Source: Symbiodinium sp. CCMP2592 (taxonomy: Eukaryota; Sar; Dinophyceae; Suessiales; Symbiodiniaceae). Taken from it: a stretch of DNA of 64,000 nt. Under the pieces are notes generated by a model. That model ran no database searches. It was given only the letters and a program-made list of their open reading frames with translations, and had not been told where the DNA came from. Within the stretch, counting starts at the first letter, position 1, and each line of letters opens with the position of its first letter. Where the stretch lies: contig CAJNDT010005556.1 of assembly GCA_905221615.1 (NCBI GenBank), positions 1,974,691 through 2,038,690 on the forward strand, given 5' to 3'. A program made the position numbers and the translations under genes. Below, one piece after another: positions 19,175 through 29,934 of this stretch.

Positions 19175-20375
19175 GCAAGTTCAAATGACCCATGTAGACA
19201 GCGAATTCGTTGAAGTCCAAAGGCCGTGAGAAAAAAGGGCAGAGTGCCTTAAAAGGCAGAGTGCCAAAGGCAGAGTGCCCACCATTGGACCATTCAGTGA
19301 GTGGGTTGGCCCAAATTCCAATATCAATTTAATTTTCAGGCCAGGACAGTGACGAAGGCAGAGTGCCAGGAAGGCAGAGTGCCAGGTGGGTCAGGCTTCG
19401 TCGACTGACTCTTCTCAAGTTTTTCAGTGCCGATGTCTGCTCATGTGGACTTCTGCCTGCCTTTCGCACAGCAACAGGTTATTTGTTTGTGGTGCAGGCA
19501 AACCAACAAGTCATGATCAAAGTTGTGAGTGTTTTGGAGAAGGCCTCGTCGCTGTCAGAGTAGTGCCTCCAGAAGAGCATTGCTTGCTGCAGAAGCAAAA
19601 CTGTGAGTGCTGAGACTTCTGAAGACCGAGCACTTCTGAGTTCTGTTGGATGTGTTGGGTTTGCGACTGTGCTGAGAGAGTCTGAGTATGAATGAAAGTG
19701 ACCATGCAAGGTTTGGCCGTCAGCTGGCGTCTCCAGACCCCAGGATTGCTGGTCATCGGTGCTGTTCTTAGCTTCCGATCATGCTGCTTCTGCGTTGCCA
19801 AATTCAACTTAGCATTCTCGGGCTTCTGAAGTGTCATGTCATGATTGTTTTGCCTATGGCTTATGATGGTTGCTCAAATTTCAAATGTTGCTGCAGTGGT
19901 CCTTGAATCATGGCATATGGCAGATTTGAATATCAACACAGCCCTTGAATTAGGTTTCATTCGTGTGCTAAGCTCCCGATCATGCTGAGTCTGTCTGGCC
20001 CCTCAATTAAGTTAAACTCCGTGTAGCTGCTGCTTCAATAAAAGTGTCATGTCATGATTATTCTGTCGATGGAGTTGCTCAAAGTGAAGTGAGTCGTGGT
20101 CCTTGAATGATGGCATATGCATGATATTTAATGTCAATGTGAGCATAATATCAAAATATAGTTGATATAATTTAAATTGTGTCAAATACTAGTAACTATA
20201 ATCTAACAACACATTGACGTCAGAGGTAGTATATCATTTCGACATTATAAGGCAGAGTGCCGCCTCGCCATTCTTTGCAGAGTGCCTTGAGCTGGACTGA
20301 GAAGGCTGAGTGCCTGCATCTGGCTGGACAAGGCAGAGTGCCGCAATCTGGCTGGACAAGGCAGAGTGCCGCAGG
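19175..20375 (+). other. Intergenic region with motif cluster and direct repeats
   Basis: No gene supported. GGCAGAGTGCC motifs cluster at 19,238-19,383, with further copies near 20,251, 20,332 and 20,359 just before the next start codon. A ~90-base direct repeat (GTCATGTCATGATT then TTGCTCAAA and GTCCTTGAAT) occurs at about 19,830-19,925 and 20,045-20,125. Confidence 0.6.
19238..19383 (+). repeat. Cluster of five GGCAGAGTGCC motifs
   Basis: Exact copies at 19,238, 19,255, 19,269, 19,357 and 19,373 in non-coding DNA. Each is preceded by one or more A. The first three are only 14-17 bases apart. Confidence 0.95.
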
Positions 20376-23300
20376 ATGACAGCGCCTGTGCATGCGAGTC
20401 CGCTTGGTCAATTGTTTTGGGCCAATGTGCGAGCCGGCAACATCACCTCTGAGTTTTACGAACAACAGCTGGATGGATCCTTGCAGATGGGTTGGAATTT
20501 TCCCTTGCCGAACAAAAAACCTCTAGAACACTATGTCACAGCCTTCGGTGAGATCCGCCTGCAATTCCGCGTGAGAGGCGGGAAAGGATTCAAACAGTGC
20601 AAGTGTGAATGGAAATACGTCGGTCATGGAATGAATCGGGACTCAATGATTGCGAAGATCCCACAGCCGTGGGTCATCGACATTCTGAAGCTTCTGCGCG
20701 AGCTCAGGATTGATCGGTCTGAAAGGCAGAGTGCCGAAGTCCTCAAAGCCTCGGAAGTCGCAGCAGATGCCCTGAAACTGGTGGATTCTATTCCTGAAGA
20801 TGCTCTGGACTTCGATCATCCGACAGATCAGGTGCACCTCTGTGTCAAGCTGCACAGGAAACTCGCAAAGGATGAAACAGAGTGTGGAAACCAATATGAC
20901 TGGCGTTTTCTGAAATCTCGAACGTTCACAACCCACTGGCAATCGTTTCCTGTCCCGCTCGCTTTCGACTTGAAAACCTTGGTCACCCATGCCTCGGGCG
21001 TAGTGGCACCGCGGATGAGAAAATCGGTGCTCGTCACAGAAGCCAAAGGCGATGGGACGACTGTGGGAGCCTTCCTCAACCAGAGGTTTTCCGACCCAAT
21101 CAAGTTCCCAGAGAAAGAGACCATGCTGATCCTCTTCAAGCTGTTCAAGTTTGTCTTGAAGCTACAAATGCATACCCTTAGGCAGGAAGGGAGTCTTCTG
21201 GGGGACCTCCATGAGAATAACATTACTGTCATGGGAGGCAGAGTGCCGGACCACAAAGGCAGAGTGCCAGTGGGGGCGGAGAATTTGACGTTTGCCTTGG
21301 TGGACTGCTCCGGTTGCCTACCAATTAATGATGTTCCCGCAAAAAAGATGAAGGGTCACCTCAACTGCTTTCTGAGCTTGTGGCAAATTCCCTCAAACCA
21401 CAGCGCCACCGTCTCCGAGTACGCGTCAGAGGTCTGGAAGAAGATGCTTGCCGCTGGCGAAAAATTCAAAACGGACTATGGACCGAATAAGTGGAGAGTT
21501 GGTGAAATGGTGTACGATCTGTACAAGTTGTGCAAGAATCTGGAAGCAAAGTTCCAGCAGGGTCTGGACTTGATGCAACAATGCCAGCAAATGAGGGTCG
21601 AGGCAACAAGGGCAGTAATGAGCAGAATTCAGCCGCAGGCACTTGCGCCGCCGAATCCTCCGCCACCTCAGTGTTGGGATTCGACACCTCCCTGGGATCC
21701 CCCTGGATCTGCGACTGCAAAAGCCAAAGGCATGAAAGGAGGAGTGCCAGTAGAAGGCAGAGTGCCAGGCAAAGGCAAAGCAATACATCATCCTGAAGGG
21801 ACTCCTCCCAGGGGGGCCCGCCCGCCTTTGCATAAACCGCCTCAGCAAAAGGCGAGGCCTCCTGCTCCGTGGCAGGTGCCAGTAAGACCGCTGCGAAATG
21901 CTGGGCCTCTGCCTGATCACCCTTGGCAGCAGGAGTGGGAACCACTTCCTCCTGGCAGGGTGCAACCAGATCATCCTCCTCCTGGCAGGGGGCCGGTGCA
22001 ACCAGATCATCCTCCTCCTGGCAGGGGGCCGGTGCAACCAGCTCATCCTCCTCCTGGCCCGGTGCAACCAGCTCATCCTCCTCCTGGCCACCAGCAGCAG
22101 CAACATCGCTGGGGCAGAACGGCCAGAATGCCCGTCATCCAGGACGAATACGATGCCTGGCATGACGATGAGCCGAATCCCGAGCCGAATTCCCGGCCAA
22201 GAGTGCCAGAGCCGATGGGTCCCCCGCCGGCAAAGCAAGGCAGAGTGCCAGAGCCGATGGGTCCCCCGCCGGCAAAGCAAGGCAGAGTGCCAGATCCCGA
22301 GCCGAATCCCCCGCCAAGAGTGCCAGAGCCGATGGGTCCCCCGCCGGCAAAGCAAGGCAGAGTGCCAGATCCCGAGCCGAATCCCGTGCTAAAAGTGCCA
22401 GAGCCGATGGGTCCCCCGCCGGCAGAGCAAGGCAGAGTGCCAGAGCCGATGGGTCCCCCGCCGGCAAAGCAGCCTCCTGCCAAAAGGAAATTCGGCGACG
22501 GACAGCCTGTGCCTGTTGGTTCCAAGCCACAGTTTATGTCGGCAAGTGCTCCTGCTGAAATGACGGAAAAGCAAAGGATGGACGAGCAGGATTTCGCCAA
22601 GGAACTTGCCGAGTATGCTGACGATACGGCAAGAGGCTCCAATTTCGTTCCGCAGGGCCGACGCGCTGAGCCGGCCTGGGTGGCAAAGGCCCAGGGCTTG
22701 AAAAGCAAGGGCGACGCCGTCCCGATCGGGAAAGCAGCTTTCTTCGCCCAAAAGGGCAAGCCTGCCGGAAAGGGCCACAAAGGCAGAGTGCCAGTGGAGG
22801 ACAATATCCCTACTGACCTTGTTGGAAAGGGCCGTCCAGCCCTAGTGCCACTTGTTGGAAAGGGCCGTCCCAATATCCCTACTCACCTTGTTGGAAAGGG
22901 CCGTCCAGGCGAAGCTCATCCTGCTTTTTTGCGGCATATGAAGACGGAGAAGGGAGGAATATGGTTGGACCCCAAGGAGGAGGTGGAAGCCGAGGAGGAG
23001 GACACTTTGGTTGATGTTGTGGTGGAAGAGGAGGAGCCTGTGCAAGATCCGTCGGACGATGAAATGGAATTTGTCGAGGTTATGGTGCAGGATGAGCAAC
23101 CGCCGCTTGAGATGGAGGCGGAGCCCGAGGAGGATGAGCATGCGTTCGCCACGGCTGCCTCGATTCACCCGGATCGCTTGGACGAGGATGAGGGTGACAG
23201 CCAAGCAACAATGGTACTAGGGGACCATCTCCGAGAGGAGCAAGATGAGCCGATGCCTTCTGTACCGGAGACCCGGGTGACTGAGAGCGAGCACGATGCC

Positions 23301-24338
23301 GTCGTCGCCAAGGTCATGAACGAGCTGGAGGCTATGAATGTGGACCCGAGCCCGAAGGCTGCCGCAAACCCCAAGAGTGCGACTGCGCCAGTGCCTGGAG
23401 AGGTGAAGCCTTTCTTGGAAGCGGAGGAGGACCTCGGAATTACGGACCCCCAAGGCAGAGTGCCAAGGGGTCAAAACAAGATCAAGGTTCCAGCCGAGCT
23501 TTTGCAGCCAGAGACTGAGGAGGAGAAAACTCTCAGAGCGTTGCGGGGAATGCTGCCATGCAGTCACAGGGCGGTGACGACTTCGAAGGTGGGCCGCCTC
23601 GCCAATCGGGCACGTATGGCGAGACCGGTGCCACAAGATCAGCCGTTCAACCCCCAGCACAACGATCGGAAGTTCAACAGCAAGACTACGACTGTCATGA
23701 CCCAGCTGCTCATGGCTGTCCATGAGATCACAGTCCGAGAATGCGAGAAGAATAACTTGCCAATGGAGAGAAAGGAAATGGTGTGGAATGACTTTCGGTC
23801 GAAGGGCTCGAAAACTGCGGTTGTCTGGGAGCTGTTGTGTGACCAGGGCATGAAGGAGATTCCAAACAATTCTGAGCCTGGGGACTGGCACCTGTGGCTT
23901 CAGAGGGAAACTGGGGTGGCGGTCATTGAGCAGATTCTCCAGTGCATGTTCAATGTCACTCCGCCAGTTCATGGCCGTGATCGAGTCAAGGGAAAACATC
24001 TGACATACTGGCACTGGTGGGAGGCCTCCAAGAGACTCGTTGAGGTTTATACGACGGAAGATGTCATCTCAAAGGAAAAATTCAGGCCCAAAGACCTGCA
24101 GAGCTGGATTGTGCCTTTGTCGTGCAAGATTTGGGATGCTTACAATTACACCATGCTTGTGTATTGTCAGAAGAAGCTGGAACAGAAGGCAAGGGGGGAA
24201 AACCTAGACGCGGTGAGCCAGATGGGTGATGATGTCCCGCCATCGGAAGATGAAGAGGATAACTATGTGGATGTTTACCAGACCACTGCGAACTTCGTTC
24301 CTGATTGGGGAGTAACTGCAGATGGCTTTCAGGATTGA
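20376..24338 (+). CDS. Large protein with kinase-like fold and P-rich repeats
   Basis: 1,320 residues from the ATG at 20,376; the frame is open further upstream but only through GTG and motif sequence. The N-terminal ~350 residues contain GDLHENN (276-282), followed by LVDCSG with Asp310. Together they resemble the HGDLHxxN catalytic loop and the DFG-type metal site of aminoglycoside-kinase-like and ABC1-like kinases; LVTEAKG upstream may carry the ATP-site Lys. Two GRVP copies of the dispersed motif sit between catalytic loop and metal site. Then follow a P-rich region with HPPPG repeats (21,955-22,090), a tandem EPMGPPPAKQGRVP array (22,196-22,473), GKGRP repeats, a strongly acidic segment (about 22,975-23,140) and a C-terminal globular region with many W, C and H residues. 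Activity is not assured: Cys replaces Phe in the DFG-like site. Substrate unknown. Confidence 0.6.
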   Translation: MTAPVHASPLGQLFWANVRAGNITSEFYEQQLDGSLQMGWNFPLPNKKPLEHYVTAFGEIRLQFRVRGGKGFKQCKCEWKYVGHGMNRDSMIAKIPQPWVIDILKLLRELRIDRSERQSAEVLKASEVAADALKLVDSIPEDALDFDHPTDQVHLCVKLHRKLAKDETECGNQYDWRFLKSRTFTTHWQSFPVPLAFDLKTLVTHASGVVAPRMRKSVLVTEAKGDGTTVGAFLNQRFSDPIKFPEKETMLILFKLFKFVLKLQMHTLRQEGSLLGDLHENNITVMGGRVPDHKGRVPVGAENLTFALVDCSGCLPINDVPAKKMKGHLNCFLSLWQIPSNHSATVSEYASEVWKKMLAAGEKFKTDYGPNKWRVGEMVYDLYKLCKNLEAKFQQGLDLMQQCQQMRVEATRAVMSRIQPQALAPPNPPPPQCWDSTPPWDPPGSATAKAKGMKGGVPVEGRVPGKGKAIHHPEGTPPRGARPPLHKPPQQKARPPAPWQVPVRPLRNAGPLPDHPWQQEWEPLPPGRVQPDHPPPGRGPVQPDHPPPGRGPVQPAHPPPGPVQPAHPPPGHQQQQHRWGRTARMPVIQDEYDAWHDDEPNPEPNSRPRVPEPMGPPPAKQGRVPEPMGPPPAKQGRVPDPEPNPPPRVPEPMGPPPAKQGRVPDPEPNPVLKVPEPMGPPPAEQGRVPEPMGPPPAKQPPAKRKFGDGQPVPVGSKPQFMSASAPAEMTEKQRMDEQDFAKELAEYADDTARGSNFVPQGRRAEPAWVAKAQGLKSKGDAVPIGKAAFFAQKGKPAGKGHKGRVPVEDNIPTDLVGKGRPALVPLVGKGRPNIPTHLVGKGRPGEAHPAFLRHMKTEKGGIWLDPKEEVEAEEEDTLVDVVVEEEEPVQDPSDDEMEFVEVMVQDEQPPLEMEAEPEEDEHAFATAASIHPDRLDEDEGDSQATMVLGDHLREEQDEPMPSVPETRVTESEHDAVVAKVMNELEAMNVDPSPKAAANPKSATAPVPGEVKPFLEAEEDLGITDPQGRVPRGQNKIKVPAELLQPETEEEKTLRALRGMLPCSHRAVTTSKVGRLANRARMARPVPQDQPFNPQHNDRKFNSKTTTVMTQLLMAVHEITVRECEKNNLPMERKEMVWNDFRSKGSKTAVVWELLCDQGMKEIPNNSEPGDWHLWLQRETGVAVIEQILQCMFNVTPPVHGRDRVKGKHLTYWHWWEASKRLVEVYTTEDVISKEKFRPKDLQSWIVPLSCKIWDAYNYTMLVYCQKKLEQKARGENLDAVSQMGDDVPPSEDEEDNYVDVYQTTANFVPDWGVTADGFQD
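21237..21268 (+). repeat. Motif pair inserted in the kinase-like domain
   Basis: GGCAGAGTGCC at 21,237-21,247 and 21,258-21,268, both read as GRVP. They fall between the GDLHENN and VDCSG elements, a place where kinases usually have a short hairpin loop. Confidence 0.9.
22196..22473 (+). repeat. In-frame tandem repeats EPMGPPPAKQGRVP
   Basis: Five units of AGAGCCGATGGGTCCCCCGC plus AAAGCAAGGCAGAGTGCC, some followed by DPEPNP spacers. Here the dispersed motif has become part of a protein tandem repeat. Exact motifs at 22,239, 22,281, 22,356 and 22,431; several joints carry a degenerate AAGAGTGCC or AAAAGTGCC. Confidence 0.9.
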
Positions 24339-25048
24339 TCAGTGTCAATGATTGAGCTGAACGAGTAGGTTTATTAATTGTGTTGCCAAAACAAAGCCAT
24401 CTAGTGGACCTCCTCTTCTTCATCCCATTCGTCCTTGGGCACTGGGGACTTTCACAAGGCAGAGTGCCAGAGAGTTCTCGGTGTGACTAAGGCAGAGTGC
24501 CACCAAACAGTGTGGCCTGTTCAGATTCATTTTTGTGTCGCTGTCACTAGGCAGAGTGCCGGAAAGGCAGAGTGCCAATGTGAAATCGCATTTCTTGGGG
24601 CGTTTGAATGTTGTCACTTTTGCAGTCCGTCTGATCTGGCACATTTCAGCTTGCCGTTTTGGAAAACAAAGACGATGCCTATGCATACAGTCATGTCGGC
24701 AGTAACTCGATGGATTAATTACTGTGCCTGTGAATTGATTGGTTCAACCTTGGTTTCCTGTGACAGCCCCATAAAACCTTTCAGGTGCTGGCGTCCAAGG
24801 TGGTTGGCTACTATGGCAAGGCTGGAATGCATGATGCAAGTGATTGTGAGTTGTGGAAGCTGAAACGCTTGCTATCTGGCCGTTGATGGGACCATGCCAC
24901 GTAGTGTGTACGGACTCTAGTGACTAGTGAGTGGATGCGCAAGAATTTCTTGACCTGGCCGCAATCAACATATGTGTGTTCAAGATCGAGTCCCTTAGTG
25001 CTGCAGTGGTGCTTCCAGGCAGAGTGCCAGAGACAGTCGCCGAGAGCA
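24339..25048 (+). other. Intergenic region
   Basis: No gene supported. Four GGCAGAGTGCC motifs lie between 24,457 and 24,577 and one at about 25,018. The long duplication begins at 24,522. Confidence 0.5.
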
Positions 25049-27178
25049 ATGGGAAAGTCGAGGAAGAGCGCTCGTGTGAGTGATCAGATGATGTTCCCAA
25101 TGCCGGGGGCAATGAACCCAGCAATGGGAATGAACAACCCACTGGCCATGATGAACCCTTTCATGTTGCAACAGCAGCAACAGATGCAGCAGCAGCAACA
25201 GATGCAGCAAATGCAGCAGATGCAGCAAATGCAGCAACAGCAGCAGATGGCTGCTGTGGGTGAATCAAGGCAGAGTGCCAACGACTCCTCCTCGTCGGAA
25301 TCAGAAGACCAAGAAGTGAGGAGGATTCGTAAGGAAACCAAGAAGAACAGAGCAAGGCAAGCAGCAACGATCGGGATTGATCGGCTGGCAACGTCCACTA
25401 CCGATGCAGATGCAATCCCGAGAAGCGCCACGACATTGCGTTCGATCCCTCTGGCTGCTTGTCAATCAACAGAGTATCCCTAAGGTCAGCAATGATCCCT
25501 GAACCCTCCCCCCACAAAGCCTAGATAAGCCTTACTGACTGAGGTGAAGGTGAAAGCTCTGCTCGAGCGAGTTCATAGTGCATGGGATGCCGCGGTCACG
25601 GCTGACCTGCCACAACAAACAGCGCTGCAACTGCTCTTCATATTGACCAATCTGAAGCCGACCACAAAGGTCAGTGAACTCAGGGTCGATAGCAAATACA
25701 GCTTGCTTGGTCAGCGATGTGCGAATGCCCATAAGCGTCAATCCCTCTGCGATAGCAGCAGTTGGAACCGCATAGCCAAACCGGTTCTGGGAATGGGGGT
25801 GAATATGTCTGAGCATTCTGTTGACAGGGTTGCCTTGGAGTGTGGATGGCAGTCCACATGGATGACCGAGGATGTCACGACCTATGCCAGGCGTAGAGCG
25901 AGAGCAAGGCAGTCCACTGAGACGCAGGGACGTCTCAGTTTCAATCCGAGTCCTGCTCCAGCTGCCCCGCCAACGGTTCCGCCGTCGGAAGGCAGAGTGC
26001 CAGACGTGGTCCGTTCTGGTCCTTTGCCAACGACTGCTCCTAGTTCCAATCCAAGCCAGGCTGTGGGTCGCAGCCCGGCTGGGGAACAAGGCAGAGTGCC
26101 GATTCAACAGCCGCCTGCCTCCCCTCATGCCGTTCCGGGTTCCAATGCAAGCCAGGCAACCGAAGGCAGCCAGGCTGCAGGAAGTGAACAAGACAGAGTG
26201 CCGAGGGTTGTGGAAGGCAGAGTGCCAGTTGATGGGAATGCTCCTGCCATGGATGACGATGGTCTAGCGCCGGCAGAGGCAGAGATCAGGCCCGATCAGG
26301 AGATCGTCATGCCTCCTGCAGAAGTGACCACTGCACCTCAAACAGTTGAGTTGCCAGAGCCAGACACCTCCACGAACAGTGACTCGACAGCCGGTGCTGA
26401 CGTGAATGCCGTTGTGCCCTTTGCGACACCCAAGTCGAAAGCCAAAGCAAAAGCCAAGGGCAAGTCGAAAGCCAAGGCCAAGTCCAAGGCCAGGGCGACG
26501 GCACCAAACACAGAGTCGCAGGACGAGGTCGCAGTCGAGGTCGATGATGAGGTCATGGCCGAGGCCGGGGCCGAGGTCGAGGCCGGGGCCGAGGTCGAGG
26601 CCGAGGTCGAGGCCGAGGTCGAGGCGAGGCCGACGACAGTGCCTTCTTTGAGGAGGAGGAGGAGGATGCTCCGAATGAGTCGAGCAGACCTGCGAACCGG
26701 TGGAACCAGGACCTCTGTGTCATTTGCCATTCGGAGATGCACCCGGGCCAGGCAGGCTGGTTTCGTTTGCCTTTGGTTAATGAACCATTGATAGTGGTGC
26801 CTGTCCTGTTTGTACATTCCACTAATCCTCAGAACAGTACCTCTCACATGACGTGTCTTTTTCTGTTGCTTCCCTGGAATGCAGGCATTGGAAGCGCTAT
26901 CGTGTGGCCACCTCTTTCACAGCGAATGTATCAATCGATACTGTGAGTCGACCGGGCGGAACAAGGCCACCGCTTGCCCTCTCAAGTGTGCGAGCTCAGC
27001 CTCTATGGCAAGGTTCTTTTTGGGTCCGAGGGGGTCCACGGGAAGCAATGCCCCTGTTCCTGTCGAAGATGATGCTAATGATGTGGACGCAATCGTTCAG
27101 GAAATACAAGCTCAACTCGTTGACGACCGCACTCGTGAAGAGGAAGCTCCTGAGGTCAACGACCCCGTGGTGGACTGA
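25049..27178 (+). CDS. RING-H2 protein, left copy, frameshifted
   Basis: Likely ubiquitin ligase component. The first exon from the ATG at 25,049 encodes an M/N/P-rich start and a Q/M tract (about residues 40-65). An unplaced intron leads to the block from 25,544 (VKALLERVHSAWDAAV), low-complexity sequence with several EGRVP copies, a basic KAKAKGKSKAKAKSK stretch and an acidic EVEAGAEVEAE run. CVICHSEM then opens a RING domain completed after a GC-AG intron (26,752-26,884) by SCGHLFHSEC and ACPLKC, giving C3H2C3 zinc ligands. In this copy the acidic run has 12 extra bases and lacks one base near 26,624, which takes the frame away from CVIC before the RING. The right copy is in frame, so this is a mutation or a sequence error. 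Confidence 0.6.
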
Positions 27179-27596
27179 TTGCGTCGACAAGGTGGCTCGG
27201 TAACAAGGCAGAGTGCCACAATAACTGGCTCATGTGTATGTGTTGTCGGTGATGTGGCCTCGAGTCTTATTAATTTTGGAGGTGTGGCAATGCCATTGTC
27301 ACAGACATGTTTCTGAAGGCGGAGTGCCATGGGTTGTAACATGTGTTCCATGATCATTATGTATTGACATGATTGTGTTGCCTTGTGTTGCATTATGCCA
27401 TCAGGAATGTATGTCTCTTTGTAATCCCAGGCGGTCTGTCGATTTCACAAGGATACTGCAGATGCCTGTGGACAAATCCGCGCCAAAGGCAGGATCCAAC
27501 CTGTCCTAGAACACCAGTTGGGAGGGACCCAACAAAGGACCACGGAAGTCTGCAATGGGGTGCATCCGTGTTTAAAAAAACATATGGCCTTTGAAG
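27179..27596 (+). other. 3' flank of the RING gene, no gene seen
   Basis: Non-coding. One GGCAGAGTGCC at about 27,206 and a variant GGCGGAGTGCC near 27,319. Short open frames have no recognisable content. Confidence 0.5.
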
Positions 27597-28160
27597 GGAC
27601 ACCATCCCCATACCGCCCCACAGGCCCTGCAAAATCTTAGAAGACATTTGTGACACTTGTGGCATGCCCCGGAAAAATCTTATTGAATCTTATTGAATCT
27701 TATTGAATCTTATTGAATCTTATTGAATCTTATTGAATCCATCATTTTTAAAAGGGACACGACTCCAGATCGCCCCAAAAAATCTTATTGAATCTTATTG
27801 AATCTTAGAAGACATTTGTACAATTGTGGCCTACCCCGAAAAAATCTTATTGAATCTTATTGAATCTTATTGAATCTTATTGAATCTTATTGAATCTTAT
27901 TGAATCTTATTGAATCTTATTGAATCTTATTGAATCTTATCGGTTTTACAAGGGACACAGCCTCCAGCTCGCCCAAAAAATCTTATTGAATCTTAGAAGA
28001 CATTTGCAGGATTGTGGACTACCCGAAAAAATCTTATTGAATCTTAGTGTTCGGGCCATCACGTTTTGAAGGCACACCGACCCTGTACCAGACAATTGCA
28101 CACATGTAGCATCCCCTCCCAAAAGTCTTGTTGGAGCTTATTGAATCTTGGGAGCTAGTT
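27597..28160 (+). repeat. AATCTTATTG tandem repeats in higher-order units
   Basis: Runs of the 10-base unit AATCTTATTG (up to about ten in a row) alternate with conserved blocks AATCTTAGAAGACATTTG, TTGTGG..TACCCCGAAAA and AGGGACAC..CCAGCTCGCCC. At least four higher-order units. The right copy (49,893-50,441) is 15 bases shorter through fewer units and ragged edges. Confidence 0.9.
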
Positions 28161-28665
28161 ATACAATATCGAATCCCATTGAATCGGCACAGTCCAGCTA
28201 ACCCAACCAAATCCCTACGAGTAGTAACACATCTTATGATTAAGCATAAACTAGGTGGCACTCTGCCTTGAAGTACCTTTAAACCATGGACCTCCTTAAA
28301 ACCTAAAACCCTGAAGCTCTTTTAAACCCTAAACCGTTACTGTGTGTGGTAAGTTTACACATAGACCTAGGTATATGTATAACATACATACATACATATA
28401 GATATATGTATGGATTATATGCATACACTTATTATTGGGCATACTGCTTTCGAACATTAAACTACATCATCTATTAATAGCACTCTGTCTTCAAATATGT
28501 GTTAATCTAATGATCATGTGCATAAATGCTTGTGTCGTCCAGTGGAACCTATTGCATGTGGTATTGAAACGGACATGACAATCAACTTCTAGTACCTGTT
28601 CGTACTATCCAACACATATAGTTGCTTGCAGCTTGTTGGATCAAAGATATTTAAAGTTAAGCACC
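28161..28665 (+). other. Spacer with inverted motif and microsatellite
   Basis: At 28,257 the motif appears in reverse orientation (GGCACTCTGCC), the only such case between genes, and is followed by CCCTAAA-like DNA as in the satellite at 40,951. A CATA/TATG-rich microsatellite lies at about 28,380-28,415. No gene; the region just upstream of 28,666 is AT-rich. Confidence 0.6.
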
Positions 28666-29547
28666 ATGGCACCGAAACCGAAGGCCAAACCGGCAGCAGC
28701 GGGGAGGATCGGCCGGGTGAGGACTCCGAAGCGACGGCCTCGTAGAGTGCCGCCAACCGGTGTGAATGGCATTGGTGAAGAAGGCGGTGGGGCGGAAGGC
28801 AGAGTGCCAGGGCCACCCAGGGGTCCGCCGCCGCCAACACCTGTGAATCAGCCACCTTTCCCAAGACCTCCCGCCCCTGCGCGACATGAGTTTGAGATTG
28901 CCCAAGCTGTGGCAGAAGCGTTGGACATTATGGAGACCCCGATCATGATCAACTTCGAGCCGGATGTGGTTACTGTTAGGGAGGGCCGCATTGTTCTGGT
29001 CACCCTTGAGAACTTGACCCCTGAAGAGATGCAACGTCGGCAGTTGGGACGGCGAATTTGTGCCATGTGTTTCAATGCTCCAGACAACCCGCCGCCACCA
29101 ATAGTGCCGCCAAGGCCGATGCCTGAAAATGGCTATCCTGGCCCTAACAATAATGCCAACAGTGGAGCTACTGAAGGCAGAGTGCCAGAAGGCAGAGTGC
29201 CGGAAGGCAGAGTGCCAGATGAGTTCGAAAGTGGAGTTCGTGGTCAAATGTTTTTTCGTTTGGAATCTCGCCCGGATGCCTGGTTGACTGGGCCAGCTCG
29301 TGCCGAAGGTGAGATTCACGCCTCAGACTCAGATGTGATTGAGGAAGGTGTTCTAGATGTTCGTCTTGGTGAGCTTGGAGGGCGGGGTCGTTTGGGTATT
29401 GATTATGGGCACATCTCAGAAGAAGACCCGGGCTGGAGTCAGCGCGGCTCAGCGGATGATGGAGCCCCCTCAGATGTGATGGAGGAAGGTGAGGAGTCCG
29501 ACTCTGAGGCTTCTTCCACTAATGCTGTTTGTCAGATGGAAGACTGA
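28666..29547 (+). CDS. Hypothetical basic/acidic protein, left copy
   Basis: 293 residues from an ATG in the context ACCATGG. The N terminus is basic (MAPKPKAKPAAAGR, TPKRRPRRVPP), as in a nuclear or nucleic-acid-binding tail. A proline-rich part follows, then a likely folded segment around residues 75-145 (FEIAQAVAEALDIM, VTLENLTPEEMQRRQLGRR, ICAMCFNAPDN with a CxxC). The triple EGRVPEGRVPEGRVP lies at about residues 170-184, and the C terminus is acidic (MEEGEESDSEASS). Function unknown. The next gene begins about 390 bases downstream on the same strand. The right copy differs by P to T and M to I. Confidence 0.65.
   Translation: MAPKPKAKPAAAGRIGRVRTPKRRPRRVPPTGVNGIGEEGGGAEGRVPGPPRGPPPPTPVNQPPFPRPPAPARHEFEIAQAVAEALDIMETPIMINFEPDVVTVREGRIVLVTLENLTPEEMQRRQLGRRICAMCFNAPDNPPPPIVPPRPMPENGYPGPNNNANSGATEGRVPEGRVPEGRVPDEFESGVRGQMFFRLESRPDAWLTGPARAEGEIHASDSDVIEEGVLDVRLGELGGRGRLGIDYGHISEEDPGWSQRGSADDGAPSDVMEEGEESDSEASSTNAVCQMED
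29173..29217 (+). repeat. Triple 15-base EGRVP insertion
   Basis: GAAGGCAGAGTGCC(A/G) three times in a row, in frame. The same triple occurs in the unrelated gene at 36,218-36,262. Confidence 0.95.
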
Positions 29548-29934
29548 TTATTTTAGCTCACCAGCAAAGACTGCATAGAAGGCAGAGTGCCAGTGCAGAA
29601 TCTGCCTGACAAGTGGCTGCCACCTCGGTGGTCTCGCAATCGTCGAGTGATATGGATGGACTGCTGTGTGCGGTACCAGAAAAACGAGAATCGAGTGAGG
29701 GTCTGGCAGTGCTGTATTTGATTGCTTGAGCATGAAGTCATGGTCTGCAACAACTATGCCACATGTGAATTTCAACGAGTGATTGCATCATGTCTGTCTC
29801 ATCCTTGTGTTGTGATGGATCAATCGACTCACAAGTGTGTCAACTGCTGAATGTGCTGGTTCACAATTACGTTGTTAATTCGAACACCCTTGAGGTTAAG
29901 GTGTTACACTTTCTTGCGGATAGGACAGAGTGCC
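29548..29934 (+). other. Intergenic spacer
   Basis: No gene seen. One GGCAGAGTGCC at about 29,581. The frame of the next gene is open from an ATG at 29,851, but conservation between the two long copies starts to look coding only near 29,959. Confidence 0.45.

Noticed and set aside
25670-25827. A possible intron (GTCAGTG to TTGACAG) in the RING gene
   Set aside because: Its length, 158 bases, would break a frame that is open and continuous without splicing, in both copies.
29851-29934. Upstream ATG at 29,851 as start of the methyltransferase-like gene
   Set aside because: The first ~28 codons look non-coding, and the sequence just after them is the most diverged between copies; a later Met is more plausible.
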